Shown piece by piece: positions 1-9,630 of a stretch of DNA of 64,000 nucleotides. The first letter of the stretch is position 1, and the number at the start of each line of letters is the position of its first letter. The stretch comes from CAWEBF01 sp963807235 (GTDB lineage: Bacteria; Acidobacteriota; Vicinamibacteria; Vicinamibacterales; UBA2999): contig CAWEBF010000016.1 in the NCBI GenBank assembly GCA_963807235.1, positions 1 to 64,000 on the forward strand, written 5' to 3'. The translations under genes and the position numbers were made by a program. A model generated the notes under the pieces. It worked only from the letters and a program-made list of their open reading frames with translations, ran no database searches and was not told the origin of the DNA.

Positions 1-27
1 ATCGGTGCCGGTGACGAGCACCCTCAC
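1..27 (-). CDS. N-terminus of a probable NAD-dependent epimerase/dehydratase (partial)
   Basis: Only nine codons lie inside the window, running off its left edge. They read VRVLVTGTD from a GTG start, which is the beginning of the Rossmann beta-strand and glycine motif typical of extended short-chain dehydrogenases acting on nucleotide sugars. The start sits one base after the stop of the cytidylyltransferase gene, so it is the next gene of the same operon. A CDP-glucose 4,6-dehydratase or sugar epimerase would fit that neighbour, but this is inference from context and a very short peptide. Confidence 0.45.
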
Positions 28-28
28 G

Positions 29-738
29 TCACCACACCTTCCAGGGGGCCTGCCCCTTGTTCCACAGCTGTTCGAGCGTCTGCCGGTCCTTCGGCGTGTC
101 CATGCACTGCCAGAAGCCTTGATGCCGGAACGCCGCCAGCTGCGTGTCTCCCGCCAGGCGGGTCAGTGGCCCGTTTTCCCAGGCGGTGTCGTCGCCCTCG
201 ATGACGTCCAGGGCACGAGGCTCGATGACGAAGAAGCCGCTGTTCACCCACACGGCATGCAGCCGCGGCTTCTCCTCGAACTCCACCGTGCCGCCGCCGA
301 TCGTCTTGAACGTGACGACGCCGAAGGGCAGCACGGGTTGCACCGCCGTCACGGTGACCAGCTTGCGGTTTGCCCGGTGAAATTCCATCAGGTCCTTCAG
401 GTTACGTCGGCCACGCCGTCGCCATACGTCATGCAGAACCTGTCGTCGCCGAGCAGGTGGCGAATCCGCTTGAGGCGTCCGCCGGTTGCCGTGTTCAGCC
501 CCGTGTCCACGACCTGGACCTTCCAGTCGGGGCTGACTTCCCTGGCAAAGTGGTCGGCGATCATCTGGCCGGCGTACCCGGCGCACACGATGAAGTCGGA
601 GATCCCGTAGTGGTGATAGTGCTTCAGGATGTGCCAGATGATGGGCCGCCCGCCGATCTCGACGAGCGGCTTGGGCCGCAGCACGGTTTCCTCCCCCATG
701 CGGGTGCCCTGGCCGCCGGCGAGGATGACGGCTCTCAC
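29..738 (-). CDS. rfbF: Glucose-1-phosphate cytidylyltransferase-like sugar nucleotidyltransferase (frameshifted)
   Basis: The protein begins VRAVILAGGQGTRMGEE, the NTP-binding signature of sugar-1-phosphate nucleotidyltransferases, followed by a PKPLVEIGG motif. The C-terminus, with FWQCMDTPKD and a final APWKVW, is characteristic of glucose-1-phosphate cytidylyltransferases. These enzymes make CDP-glucose from CTP and glucose-1-phosphate for O-antigen deoxysugars. One frameshift near base 405 splits the frame inside the motif GDGVADV-NLKDLMEFH; a single missing base in the codon before Asn explains it. About 237 residues are encoded, slightly shorter than the usual 257. The GTG start overlaps the stop of the upstream glycosyltransferase by 4 bp, so the two are co-transcribed. 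Family assignment is firm; the exact sugar is inferred. Confidence 0.82.
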
Positions 739-1490
739 GACGTGTGGGTCCTCGGCGTGCCGAGGCCGGCGCGACGCAGGAACACCTTGAGCGATTCTGT
801 GAGTGTGCCCCAGCCGTAGACGATCGAGCCCTTGAGCGGGTTCTGCGAGGCTTCGGGGAAGTACTCGCAATACCCCGGCACTTCGCCCAGCTCCCAGCCG
901 GCCTCTACGGCGTGTGCAATCTGCTGGAACCCCAGGATGAAATCGTTCGAGAACGTCTCCATCGGCGCGTTCCGCGCCCACTTCGCGCTGTACACACGGA
1001 AGCCCGAGTGGAATTCCGACATCCGGACGCCGAGCATCAGGTTGTTGAGCGTGGTCAGCACGCGGTTGGCGATGAACTTCCACCACGGCATGCCGCCCTC
1101 GAGCGCCCGCCGGGCCGGCAGGAAGCGCGACGCGATCACCATGGCGTACCGGTCCGGATGGATCTTGTCCAGTAGGGACGGAATGCCCGCCGGGTCGTAC
1201 TGATTGTCGGGGTGCAGCTCGATGATGTAGTCGGCGCCAGCGGCCAGCGCGGCGTGGAACAGCGTCTTGATGTTGCCCCCGAACCCGCGATCCACGGGCT
1301 GCCGGATGACGGTGATGCCCAGCCGCTCCGCGATCGCCACCGTGTCGTCCTTGCTCGCATTGTCGGCCAGGATGATCTGATCGACGTATCCGGGCGGAAT
1401 CCGTTTGACGGTGGCTTCGAGAGTCTTGGCGCTGTTGCGAGCCGGCATGACGGCGACGACGCGGCCCCGCGCTGTGGACGTATCGGGCAT
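735..1490 (-). CDS. Family 2 glycosyltransferase
   Basis: This is a GT-A fold glycosyltransferase of about 251 residues. It shows the nucleotide-binding start VVAVMPARNSAKTLE, the acidic motif IILADNASKDDT, and the metal-binding region IIELHPDNQYDP where DxD-like residues lie. It resembles dolichyl-phosphate mannose synthase and UDP-glucose transferases that load a lipid carrier at the cytoplasmic face; there are no clear membrane segments. I chose the ATG at 1490; a TTG at 1502 is also in frame. A TATAAT box (1508 to 1503) lies just upstream and overlaps the TAA stop of the sulfotransferase gene. The neighbouring cytidylyltransferase suggests a role in surface polysaccharide synthesis (inference). 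Confidence 0.85.
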   Translation of the reverse strand: MPDTSTARGRVVAVMPARNSAKTLEATVKRIPPGYVDQIILADNASKDDTVAIAERLGITVIRQPVDRGFGGNIKTLFHAALAAGADYIIELHPDNQYDPAGIPSLLDKIHPDRYAMVIASRFLPARRALEGGMPWWKFIANRVLTTLNNLMLGVRMSEFHSGFRVYSAKWARNAPMETFSNDFILGFQQIAHAVEAGWELGEVPGYCEYFPEASQNPLKGSIVYGWGTLTESLKVFLRRAGLGTPRTHTS

Positions 1491-1503
1491 TCGATCTGTC
1501 AAA

Positions 1504-2514
1504 TTATACCGGGGGCGCCGGATCCGCGAACTCCTCGTAGGGCAGATCGCATCCCAGTCGCGTCAGTTCGGCCTGGCAGTAGGCATCCACCTCGCGCTGC
1601 TGCGCGGCCGACAACAGCTCGGATGAGCCGCCCTGCACGCCCTTCCGCAACATCCGGCCCGGTTTCTGCCAGGGGATCACGCGGCCCATGCCGAACTTGT
1701 GGTCGATGTCGCGCATGTACTCGAACGTCGACTGGCGCACCACGTCCCGGATGATCGCATCGGGCACGTCGATGTCGAGGAACGCCGCGATACGGCGCAC
1801 CGTCCCTTCGAGATCCCGCTTCATCGCCTTGAACGACAGCAGCAGCACGTTCGGGCGATGGCGTTGCCGCCAATAGCTGGCCGTGGCCTCCGGCCACGAG
1901 AGTCCCATGAAGTTCACGCCCGACACGTAGGCCTTGAACCACGTGTCCACCGACCACATCGCGGGCCCGTAGATGCCGTCGCGTATGAAGAAGTAGCTCG
2001 AGACGAACACGTCCTTCGGGTCGCGGATGACGCCGATGTACCTGGCCTGGTCCGATTCCGGCAGCAGCTCCCAGTGGAAATGGGTCTTCACGACGCGCTT
2101 ACGTTCGGGAGAGGCGGTCCAGGCCGTGGCCTGATCGATGGGCACGGCGTACTTCTGCATGAACCCAGGCATCACAGCCGTATCGGGCCAGGGCACCACG
2201 TCGTGCACGTGGGAGAACTCGCCTTTGCCGTGCCAGATCAACTGGTGCGCGATCTGCATCGTCCAGTTGGTGCCGCTCTTGGGCATCGTCATCACGAAGA
2301 CGTCCTGCGGCCCGGGCACGTAGGTGCGGAACGGGTTCTTCTCCTCGACGCGCTTGCGATTGGCCGCCGACATCGCCGCCATGAACCTTGTTCCGTATCC
2401 CAGCGCCTCGGCCGCGCGGATCGTCGGCCATCCGATACCGTAGATGGCTGCGCCCATGAGCGCCTGGACGGCAAGGGGCGTAGGTTTGCGGACGTAGGGT
2501 GCGGCGGACAACAC
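1504..2514 (-). CDS. Sulfotransferase
   Basis: A PAPS-dependent sulfotransferase of about 336 residues. The 5'-phosphosulfate loop is visible as MTMPKSGTNWTMQI and the 3'-phosphate binding region as YIGVIRDPKDVFVSSYFF; a second typical motif near the C-terminus is RKGVQGG. It would transfer sulfate from PAPS to a carbohydrate or other acceptor, here perhaps a surface glycan because of the adjacent glycosyltransferase (inference). The open frame continues upstream to 2640, but that part is translated from a heptad-repeat hairpin, so I place the start at GTG 2514. A perfect TATAAT lies 7 bp before that codon and no ribosome binding site is seen, suggesting a leaderless message. Confidence 0.85.
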   Translation of the reverse strand: MLSAAPYVRKPTPLAVQALMGAAIYGIGWPTIRAAEALGYGTRFMAAMSAANRKRVEEKNPFRTYVPGPQDVFVMTMPKSGTNWTMQIAHQLIWHGKGEFSHVHDVVPWPDTAVMPGFMQKYAVPIDQATAWTASPERKRVVKTHFHWELLPESDQARYIGVIRDPKDVFVSSYFFIRDGIYGPAMWSVDTWFKAYVSGVNFMGLSWPEATASYWRQRHRPNVLLLSFKAMKRDLEGTVRRIAAFLDIDVPDAIIRDVVRQSTFEYMRDIDHKFGMGRVIPWQKPGRMLRKGVQGGSSELLSAAQQREVDAYCQAELTRLGCDLPYEEFADPAPPV

Positions 2515-2521
2515 GGCGGGG

Positions 2522-2527
2522 ATTATA
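2522..2527 (-). promoter_or_regulatory. -10 box (TATAAT) of a leaderless sulfotransferase promoter
   Basis: Reading the minus strand, TATAAT is followed by 7 bp and then GTG at 2514. Transcription would begin at or next to the start codon. The heptad hairpin at 2531-2624 starts only 3 bp upstream and would occupy the -35 region. Confidence 0.55.
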
Positions 2528-2530
2528 CGT

Positions 2531-2624
2531 TCAAGGCAAAGGGCAAAAGGCAAAAGGCAAAAGGAAGAGAACTGCAGCTTCGGCCTTCGTTCTGCCTTTA
2601 GCCTTTCGCCTTTTGCCTTTTGAC
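2531..2624. repeat. Heptad-period repeat, inverted pair (AGGCAAA type)
   Basis: The left arm (2531-2566) is a run of AGGCAAA-like 7-mers. The right arm (2591-2624) is the same type on the opposite strand (GCCTTTT and variants). The two can fold into a stem of about 30 bp with a 25-bp loop. It lies between the end of the membrane protein gene and the sulfotransferase start, so it may serve as terminator of one and promoter element of the other (inference). Confidence 0.85.
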
Positions 2625-2655
2625 TTCGGGTCGCGCGCACCTCGAGCGACCCGGC

Positions 2656-4018
2656 CTACGAGCGCCATGAGTACAGCATGGCGCTGCGTACTATCTGCGC
2701 CGCTGACAGCACGACCACGGGAATCGCAGCCAGGCGTGGCCACCGCGCGGGGCTGCGTGCCGACACCTGGAGCGCCACGATCAGCAGGAGCAGGCCTGGT
2801 CCCAGGACGATGCGGTGCGCCAGGTCCGCGTCGGGGAAACCCAGCGCGAACAGGAAGAAGCAGGCCCCGGCGCACAACAGCGCGCGGCGGGCATCGCGTG
2901 CGCGCGTCACGTTGGCGAGGGTCACGGCCAACGCCCACAGCAACGGCAGGCCGAACGTGCCGCCCCAGCCGCCTCGATTCGGCCACAGGCGGGTCGTGAG
3001 CTGGCCCATGTCGGCCAGGCTGACGGCGAAGCGCAGGATCCCCACCGCCGCGTGGCTGGCAGAGTCGTACCAGCGCGTCATCTCGTTCATCGGGCCGGTG
3101 GCAAGGATGTCGCCATAGACCTGCAGGTTCTGGACGGCAATCAGTACCAGACCCGAGCACACGGCGCCGGCCGCACCGCCGGCAGCGATCCACGCCGTGG
3201 CGCTCACCAGGCGCCGCCGCGTGATGATCCATACCCCGGCCACGAGCACGATCGCCAACGGGTAGTTCACGCCCTTGCCTCCCACGACGAGGCCCGCCAG
3301 CCAGCCCGCCCACATGAGATCGGCCCACGAGACGTCCTCTTCGAGCGCGACCAGCCACGCCAGCACGACGAGAGACGGCGCGGCGAAGAACAGGTCGTTC
3401 TTGATCAACACGAATTGATGGAAGATCACGGGCACGATGAGCAGCAGGCTGCGGATCCACGGTGAGCTGCCCTGGCCGAACCACGTACCGGACGGTGGCG
3501 AGCGTGACCAGGTACAGCACCAGTCCCAGGATGCCGTGCATGCGCAGCAGCAACGGCCCCACGACGGGTACCTGCTTCAGATCGGCGAGCATCAGCTCGT
3601 AGAACGCACCCGCGATGTTGACCTTGGGATCGGCCGACGGGTTGTAGTCCAGCGTGCCCAGGCGCTCGATTTGCGCGATGCGCTCGAGTTGGTACGGATC
3701 GGCAGCTTCGACCGGCAAGGCGAGGTTCACGGCCATCACCAGGGCGGCCGTGGCCACCACGGCCGGCCATGGCGCAATCCCGCCCACGGCCCTCATCCAT
3801 TGCCAGGCCGGCGCGCCCCGCCGCAGCTGCCACACGGTGGTGCCCACCGCCGCGGCGAGGTTGAACGGGACCAGATCGCGCAGCGTGCCGATGCCCAGGC
3901 AGGTGATCGCCTGGACTTCGAGCGACAGCACGCAGCACGCGATGTAGATGGCCGTGAACAGCGACACCGGCGTGCGTGCCCACGGCACGAACACCGCCAG
4001 CAGGGGAATCAGGTTCAC
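2656..4018 (-). CDS. Multi-pass integral membrane protein (frameshifted)
   Basis: A hydrophobic protein of roughly 450 residues with about ten predicted membrane segments. Examples are LLAVFVPWARTPVSLFTAIY near the start and AAIPVVVLSAAQIVRS near the end. The architecture recalls undecaprenyl/dolichyl-phosphate-sugar glycosyltransferases (GT39/GT87 type) or polymerases, but I see no catalytic motif that decides it. A single frameshift lies near 3472, between VRYVV and FGQGSSPWIRS. The ATG at 4018 is the first reasonable start; immediately upstream is a double-hairpin repeat. The next gene upstream on the same strand (4133-5165) ends 114 bp away. Function is unknown. Confidence 0.7.
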
Positions 4019-4019
4019 T

Positions 4020-4099
4020 TGCGAAGCTTCGCCTCAGTCGTGCAATCCATTCGGCTCAGCTTCGCATCGGCGCAGTGTCTTCTGGCCCGCTTCGCGGGA
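4020..4099. repeat. Double-hairpin intergenic element, copy A
   Basis: First stem: TGCGAAGCT (4020-4028) pairs with AGCTTCGCA (4058-4066). Next comes the conserved linker GCAGTGTCT (4072-4080), then a second GC-rich hairpin, CCCGC-TTC-GCGGG (4086-4098). The order is the same as in the copies at 5198 and 57449. Confidence 0.7.
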
Positions 4100-4132
4100 C
4101 GGCCGAGCCCGCCGGCGCGCCGCGCGGCGTCT

Positions 4133-5165
4133 CTATCGTTCAAATCGATTGAACGGCGTGGGCGCGTCCACCGGCTGGCCGCCGGTTTCCTGGACCCGTG
4201 CTGCGCGAAGGATGTTCGGCAGCCCGTAGTTGCCTTCGTGACAGGCGTACTGGTAGATCGGTCCCTCGAAGCGGCGCAGCGGCGTTTCACCGGACCAGGG
4301 CCCGGTCCATGTCGACGGATCGTTCACGGTGAACTGATAACGGATCGTGTCGCGGTCCGTCATCGTGAACCGCTCCACGACGCGCATCGTCTCGCTGGCG
4401 AAGATGTCCTGTCTGGCGCTCTGCGGCGGGCCGCGGAAGTTGGTCATCGCCGTGAAGTTGGTGGTTTCGACCACCAGCGTGTCGGCTTCCCACCGGCCGC
4501 GGGCGGCGCCGGCCAGCAGCTGCACCGCGGGGTTCGGCACGGCGCGCCCGTCCAGGGCGATCAGCCGCACGTCGTGCATCATCTCGTGCCGGATGACGAC
4601 GTGGTCCTTGGACTGCAGAAACTGGAAATTGGCATTGTAGGTGGGCGGGATCATCGGCGGGCCGACGTTGCCCCAGGTGATGCACCGCTCGGCCGGCGTC
4701 CGCACCTGCGCGCTGTCGGCGGGGCCCACGCCCTTGCGCGCATCGGCGCGGGCGGCCAGGCGCTGGCGCGCAGCGGCGGTGAGCGCCGGAATCTTCCCGT
4801 CGGGCGGATCGGTGATGATCGACGTCCGCATGTTGCGGCTGCTTGGCGTAGTTTTCCGCTTGCCACAGCGCGTCGTCGTAGTGGATGTCCTGCCGCGACT
4901 GCCCGAGCAGCCGGTCGATCCGGCTCTTCAAGAATGCCTTGGCTTCCTCGGGCGTGAAGAACGCCTTGCCCTTCGCTTCCTCGGGGCGCTCCAGCGGCGT
5001 GTAGGTGTCGTTGGTCCAGTAGCCCTGGAAATCGGGATGGCCGTCGATCGTGCGCGGCGGGTCCCAGCGGCTCGAGGTCTGGCCGCCGGTTGCGGCGACA
5101 GAGAGCGTCACCAGGACGCCGGTGAGAAGGGCCGGTAGCGAGCGACGGCGACCAAGCATGACCAT
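4133..5165 (-). CDS. Secreted hypothetical protein of an acidobacterial type (frameshifted)
   Basis: The product begins with MVMLGRRRSLPALLTGVLVT, a good signal peptide followed by a likely cleavage after AATGG. The mature part contains DGHPDFQGYWTNDT, a Pro/Glu-rich segment, TDPPDGKIPALT, and a C-terminal beta-rich domain with WEADTLVVETTNF and MTDRDTIRYQFT. I recognise this as a family of exported proteins common in Acidobacteria (often many copies per genome) without an assigned function. One frameshift near 4835 breaks the protein before RTSIITDPPDG. Start ATG 5165 is chosen because the signal peptide follows directly; ATG 5159 is an alternative. It lies just downstream of a phosphatase gene on the same strand, separated by a double-hairpin element. 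Confidence 0.7.
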
Positions 5166-5197
5166 CAAGCTACCGCCGCGGGTCCCGCGGGTCAAAT

Positions 5198-5281
5198 CCA
5201 GCGAGGCTGCGCCTCGGACTATCGAGGATGGCTACGCCTCGCTGGTGCAGTGTCTGATTGCCCCGCCTCCGGCGGGGCGAT
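5198..5281. repeat. Double-hairpin intergenic element, copy B
   Basis: CCAGCGAGGC (5198-5207) pairs with GCCTCGCTGG (5236-5245). The linker GCAGTGTCTGATTG (5247-5260) is followed by hairpin CCCCGCC-TCC-GGCGGGG. The second hairpin abuts the stop codon of the phosphatase gene (5281), so it may act as its terminator or protect the mRNA end (inference). Confidence 0.75.
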
Positions 5282-6979
5282 CAGCGTGTGCCGGCGCCGG
5301 CGAGAGCCTCCCGCAGCACGCGGCCGTCGGTCCGCGCCATGCGAACACCCGTGAGCGCGCTCAGCGTGGGGACGATGTCGGCCGGACTGGCGACGCTGGC
5401 ATGCTGGCCGGGTCCGATGCCCGCTCCGAAAAACGCCAGCGGGACCCGGGTGTCGTAGTCCTGCGGCGAGCCGTGGTTCGCGCCGGTGGCGCCGGTCCAG
5501 TCGCGCTCGAATATGACCACCAGGTCGCCCGAGCGCCCGCGGTAATAGCTTCGTCGCAGGCCGATCAACGTCTGATCGGTCGTCGGCGTGGCGGCGGCGA
5601 CATCGGCCGACCAGTACAGCTTCTCGATGCCGCGCACGCCGAGGACGGCTGCCTGGACGGCCTGCATCGCCGACGGGTTGGCGCGGATACGCTCGAGCAC
5701 GCCGGGCACAAAGTACAGATACGGTGTCGCCATGGCCTCGACGTAGTGCCCCCGGCCGAACTGCTTGTCGAGCGCGGCCTCGGCGGCGTTGGCGATGTTG
5801 GCGGTGGTAACGCGGCCGGTGACGCCACCCCCTCCGGCGCCTCTGCCGCCGGCAGGTGCGGGAAACGTCTGCTCCGGCAACGTGGATACGCCGTGGTCCG
5901 ACGAGAAAGCCAGCACGTAGCGGTCGCGGCCCACTTTGGCGTCGAGCACCGCCAGCAGGCGCCCGATGGTCGCGTCCAGACGTAGCAGCACGTCCTGCAC
6001 CTCGTGGCTCCGCGGGCCGTAGTCGTGGCCCACGAGGTCGAGGGTCGAGAAGCTGACGGCGAGAAAGTCCGTGGCCTGTCGCTGTCCCAGTTGCTCCTGG
6101 GCGATCAGGTGCTCGGCCATCGCGCCCAGGGTACTCGTCGGCCATCGGCGTGCCGTCCCAGGAGTCGAGGATCGACGGGGTGGTGTCGGACAGCCGGACG
6201 GGTTCGTTGAAAAGATGTGGAAACGTGCCGCGGGTGGCGGGCTCGCCGGGCGCCCGATCGGTGTACTTGTAACTCGTTTCCGGCTTTGCCCGTTCCCAGG
6301 TTTCGAACTGCTTCAACGAGACCGGATGCGACCGTACGAAGGCGTCAACAGCGGCGGAAGCCGTCTTCGTGAGCGCAGTGGAGGTTGCGAACGTGGCGGC
6401 GCCGTCCTCCTTCCAGACAATCGTGGAGTTGACGCCGCCGTGGCCGCCGAGCCCGATCGCCGACCGGGCCTTCAGTGAGAGCGACACGACGCGCGGCCGC
6501 CCGTTGCCTTGGCGCTTCAGCTCATCGGCGAAGTTCGGGACCATGTACCACTTCGCACTGTGCATCTCGTTGCCAGGCTGCCCGCCGAACGGCAACGACC
6601 GCGCCTGACTGTCCTCCGTGCAGGTGATGAACTCGTGCGTGGTCGTGCTGTACCAGGTGTTGTCCACCATGCCGTGCACGGCTGGCAGCACGCCGGTGCC
6701 GATGGTGGCGTGCCCGGGACAGGTCCTGGTGTTCGCGTATGGGTAGGCGGCCTCGGTGAAGGCGGCCCCCTTGGTCAGAATCTCCTTCAGGCCGCCGTTC
6801 CACATGTCGCTGTACTGCGTCACGTAGTCCGCGCGAAACTGATCGGCCACCAGGATCACGACCAGCCGCGGCGTGGCCGGTGCGGAATTTCCCCGGCCGG
6901 GAGCCTGCGCGGCGGTCCGCGGCGATACCACGGTCAGTGCTCCCGCTGCGAGCACAATGCCCAGGAGAAAGGCGCGCAC
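5281..6979 (-). CDS. PafA-like alkaline phosphatase superfamily protein (frameshifted)
   Basis: A secreted metallophosphatase of about 565 residues with signal peptide MRAFLLGIVLAAGALTVVSP. Early metal ligand Asp lies in LVVILVADQFRADY. The nucleophile region is NTRTCPGHATIGTG, matching the Thr of PafA-type enzymes, and later metal motifs are FSTLDLVGHDYG and AFSSDHGVS. It would hydrolyse phosphate esters in the periplasm. One frameshift near 6127 (an extra C in a CC run before the motif LGAMAEHL) splits the frame. The GTG start at 6979 is preceded by TATAGT with 8 bp between and no ribosome binding site. The promoter is divergent from the SMP-30 gene and the two share a heptad array. Confidence 0.85.
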
Positions 6980-6987
6980 GGTTCCAG

Positions 6988-6993
6988 ACTATA
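6988..6993 (-). promoter_or_regulatory. -10 box (TATAGT) of leaderless phosphatase promoter
   Basis: On the minus strand TATAGT is followed by 8 bp and then GTG at 6979, so the transcript should start about at the start codon. The heptad array 7001-7031 lies 7 bp upstream, where a -35 element would be. Confidence 0.55.
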
Positions 6994-7000
6994 CCTCGAC

Positions 7001-7031
7001 GGTCGTTAGTCGTTGGTCGTTGGTCGTGTGA
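7001..7031. repeat. Heptad-period repeat (GTCGTTG type) between divergent promoters
   Basis: GTCGTTA-GTCGTTG-GTCGTTG-GTCGTGT, four units with a strict 7-bp step. It fills the space between the two divergent -10 boxes at 6988-6993 and 7041-7046. Confidence 0.8.
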
Positions 7032-7040
7032 CGGAACTGT

Positions 7041-7046
7041 TACGAT
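7041..7046 (+). promoter_or_regulatory. -10 box (TACGAT) of leaderless SMP-30 gene promoter
   Basis: TACGAT is followed by 9 bp and then the ATG at 7056; no Shine-Dalgarno sequence is visible. The heptad array ends 9 bp upstream. Confidence 0.45.
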
Positions 7047-7055
7047 CGGGCCCGC

Positions 7056-8060
7056 ATGTCCCGAGCCCCGCGATCGAGCCTGACCTTGATGCTGATCGCC
7101 GTTGCGGCGGCGGCAAACCTGGCGGGGCAGCGTGGTGCCGGTGGCCCCGGGCCCCCGCGTGATGTGACGATTACAGCGATCCCTGGTGTTGTGGCAGCGG
7201 GCAGTACCTGGGTGCGGGCGTGGCAAGGCACCGACAACGCAGACGGGCTCGTGGCCGCAGCCGACGGCGGGTTGCTGTTCGCGCAGGAGCAGCCAAATCG
7301 CGTGAGCAAGCTCGACGCGAACGACGGCGTGTCGGTGGTGGCGGAGAACACGCGCGGTGCGGGGTCGTTGGCCATCGACGAACGCGGCCGCATGCTGGCC
7401 GTGCTGCGGACCTGCACCGATCCCGGTGGCCAGCCCGCGCAGTGCACCGAGCCGACGGCGATTGCCGAACTGGCTCCGAACCGGGTCACGCTGGCGACCT
7501 CGTTCGAAGGAAAGCCGCTCGGGCGGTTGAACGACCTGGTGGCGCATCGCAGCGGCGGCGTGTTCTTCACCGTCGGCGGCGCCTTCTTCATGAACCCTGC
7601 CGGTGTGGTGACCAGCCTGGGGCCGGAGATTCGCGCCAACGGCATCATGCTGAGCCCCGACGAGCGGACGCTCTACGTGACCAACGCCGCGGGCATCCTG
7701 GCCTTCGACGTTGCCCCCGACGGCGCAACGACGGGGCGGCGCGAGTTCGCGAAGCTGGCCGCCGGCAGCACCGGGGACGGCCTGGCCGTGGATGCGATGG
7801 GGCGTCTGTACGTGACCTCCCAGCCGGGCGTGCAGGTGTTCGGCGCCGACGGGGCCTCTCTCGGCCTCATCCCGACGCCGCGCAACGCCATCAGCGTGGC
7901 GTTCGCGGGGCCTGGCAAGCGCACGCTGTACATCGTGGGCAGCGGCGCCCTGGGTCCGGACGGGCAGGAGTTCGCGACGCCCGCTGGCGTCCGCAACAAC
8001 GCCAAGACGATTTACAAGCTTCCGATGTTGGCGGCGGGGTTCGGAGGGCGGGCAAAGTAA
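7056..8060 (+). CDS. Secreted SMP-30/gluconolactonase-like beta-propeller protein
   Basis: A 334-residue protein with signal peptide (hydrophobic stretch LTLMLIAVAAAANLAG) and a six-bladed propeller of the SMP-30/gluconolactonase/LRE type. Repeated blades are visible, for example NADGLVAAADGGLLFAQEQ, GRLNDLVAHRSGGVFFTVG, ANGIMLSPDERTLYVTN and GDGLAVDAMGRLYVTSQPG. The acidic and Asn residues in these strands (ND, AN, GD) are those that bind divalent metal in the family. It likely hydrolyses a sugar lactone or similar ester in the periplasm. The frame is intact. Its stop codon is followed directly by a heptad array that separates it from the convergent MmgE/PrpD gene. Confidence 0.85.
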   Translation: MSRAPRSSLTLMLIAVAAAANLAGQRGAGGPGPPRDVTITAIPGVVAAGSTWVRAWQGTDNADGLVAAADGGLLFAQEQPNRVSKLDANDGVSVVAENTRGAGSLAIDERGRMLAVLRTCTDPGGQPAQCTEPTAIAELAPNRVTLATSFEGKPLGRLNDLVAHRSGGVFFTVGGAFFMNPAGVVTSLGPEIRANGIMLSPDERTLYVTNAAGILAFDVAPDGATTGRREFAKLAAGSTGDGLAVDAMGRLYVTSQPGVQVFGADGASLGLIPTPRNAISVAFAGPGKRTLYIVGSGALGPDGQEFATPAGVRNNAKTIYKLPMLAAGFGGRAK

Positions 8061-8098
8061 GTTCGTGGTTCGTGGTTCGTGGTTCGTAGTTCTTAGTC
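8061..8098. repeat. Heptad-period repeat (GTTCGTG type)
   Basis: GTTCGTG three times, then GTTCGTA, GTTCTTA and GTCCG. It starts on the base after the SMP-30 stop codon and reaches the stop of the convergent gene at 8093. Confidence 0.85.
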
Positions 8099-9511
8099 CG
8101 GCGTCAGACCGGCCACCAGCTCGCCGATATCGCTGAGCGACTCCAGGCGTTCCACTGTCTCGAATGCGTGTGTCACGGCCTTCGCCGGAAGCACCAGCGA
8201 CGCGCAGTCGCTGAATTTCTCGAAGAGCTCCTCGCGCGTGAAGGGCAGGTCGGGGCCGCCACGGTAGCGTTCATCGGCGTGCTCGACGAGCGTGCGCCCA
8301 TCGGTGGTGTCCACTTCCACGGTGCTGCGGATCTTCTCCCAGCCCTTGGCTTCGATCTCCGGGTCGAGCACGCGCTCGACGCGAGCCATCATCGCCTGCA
8401 CCGGCGCGCTCTGCACGAACGCATCGTTGAACTCGTGGATGCCGGCTTTTCGCCGCAGCGCGATGGCCGACACCATGAAGGCCGGGCAGAACTTGGCCTC
8501 GAGCTCGTTGTGGGCGATCGGGGTAGCGCAGCGGGTTGAGGATGTTCGAGCCGGCGCGCACCCGGATGCGCGTCGATCTGTTCGGGCATCAGGTCGTGCG
8601 TGAGCACCAGCCGGCGCATCGCGTCCATCGTGGGATGGCCCGAGCACGCCGCACGGGTAGGGCTTGATGGAGACGCCCGGCCACACGATGGTGTGCGGGT
8701 TGCCCAGCTTGCCGACGATGCGGTCCGCGTCGAAGCCGTCGCCGTGGCTGAACACCTGGAAGAATCCCCAGGGCGGATCCAGAGCCGTCGTGGCCGCCCG
8801 GTCAAGCCTCGCTGCGCCAGCTCCGCGGCGACACGCCGTTCTGCGCGGCGCGCCCGACATGCAGCGGCTTGGTCATCGATGCCGAAGTTCACGCGGATGC
8901 CCGACGCCATGCTGGCGGCGATGGCCAGCGCATGCGCGACGCGTCTCGGCATCGAGGCCCAGCAGCTTCGCGGCGGCGACCATCGCGCCGAACGTGCCGA
9001 TCGTGCCCGACGAGTGGAAGCCCTTCTTGTAGTGGTTGGGGTGAATCGCTTCGGCGATCTTGCACTCGACCTCGAAGCCGGTCAGGAAGGCCTCGAGCAC
9101 CTGGCGGCCCGAGACGCGCTGCCGCTCGCCAACGGCCAGCGCCGCGACGAGCGGCGGCACGGTCGGGTGCGTCAGCAGTCCGAAGATGCGGTCGGCGCTG
9201 GTGGCCAGCTGCGTGTCGTCCCAGTCGAGCGCGTGGCCGCTCGTGCCGTTCACCAGCGCCGCCGACGACGGCGCCGCGTGCGCGAGCGGCGCCGGGCCGA
9301 ACACCGTGGCGTCGGCTGCGCGCGTCGCTGCCGGCCACGTGCGCCCGCAGGATGTGGCCCGCCTCCTGCGTCGACCCGGCCAGCATCACGCCGAGGCCGT
9401 CGATGATGCACCGTTTGCGCGATGGCCACCGCCTCGGCCGGAAACGTCGCTGAGACGCGCGCCCGCGATGAAGTCGACGACTTCGCCGGTGACGCTTTTC
9501 AGCTGTGTCAT
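8093..9511 (-). CDS. MmgE/PrpD family protein (2-methylcitrate dehydratase-like), heavily frameshifted
   Basis: Pieces in all three frames join into one MmgE/PrpD protein of about 470 residues. In order they are MTQLKSVTGEVVDFIAGARL, IIDGLGVMLAGS, NGTSGHALDWDDTQ, ILNPLRYPIAHNELEAKFCP and the C-terminal LESLSDIGELVAGL. The motif SIKPYPCG is the family's substrate-binding signature (FKPYPxC). Members dehydrate 2-methylcitrate or isomerise related acids. At least seven indels are needed to restore the frame, more than in any gene nearby except mrdA. It may be a decaying gene or a poorly sequenced stretch; the preserved motifs favour the second. The start ATG 9511 is divergent from the cytochrome gene. 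Confidence 0.75.
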
Positions 9512-9534
9512 GAGCCGTCCATCGTAATACGGGA

Positions 9535-9570
9535 GCAGCGTTTGATTGCCCGCGCTTCGCGCGGGCGGGC
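9535..9570. repeat. Double-hairpin element, partial copy C (second hairpin only)
   Basis: GCAGCGTTTGATTG followed by CCCGCGC-TTC-GCGCGGG. It keeps the linker and distal hairpin of copies B and D but has no recognisable first stem. It lies between divergent start codons at 9511 and 9631. Confidence 0.6.
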
Positions 9571-9630
9571 TCCGGGTGTAGACTCCGCGGAGTCCGCAGT
9601 TTCGGCGAACTACTAATCAAGGAGTGGCAT

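Noticed and set aside
2531..2640. N-terminal extension of the sulfotransferase and C-terminal extension of the membrane protein
   Set aside because: Both would be translated from the heptad hairpin, giving Lys/Phe-rich junk; the family-typical parts begin and end outside it.
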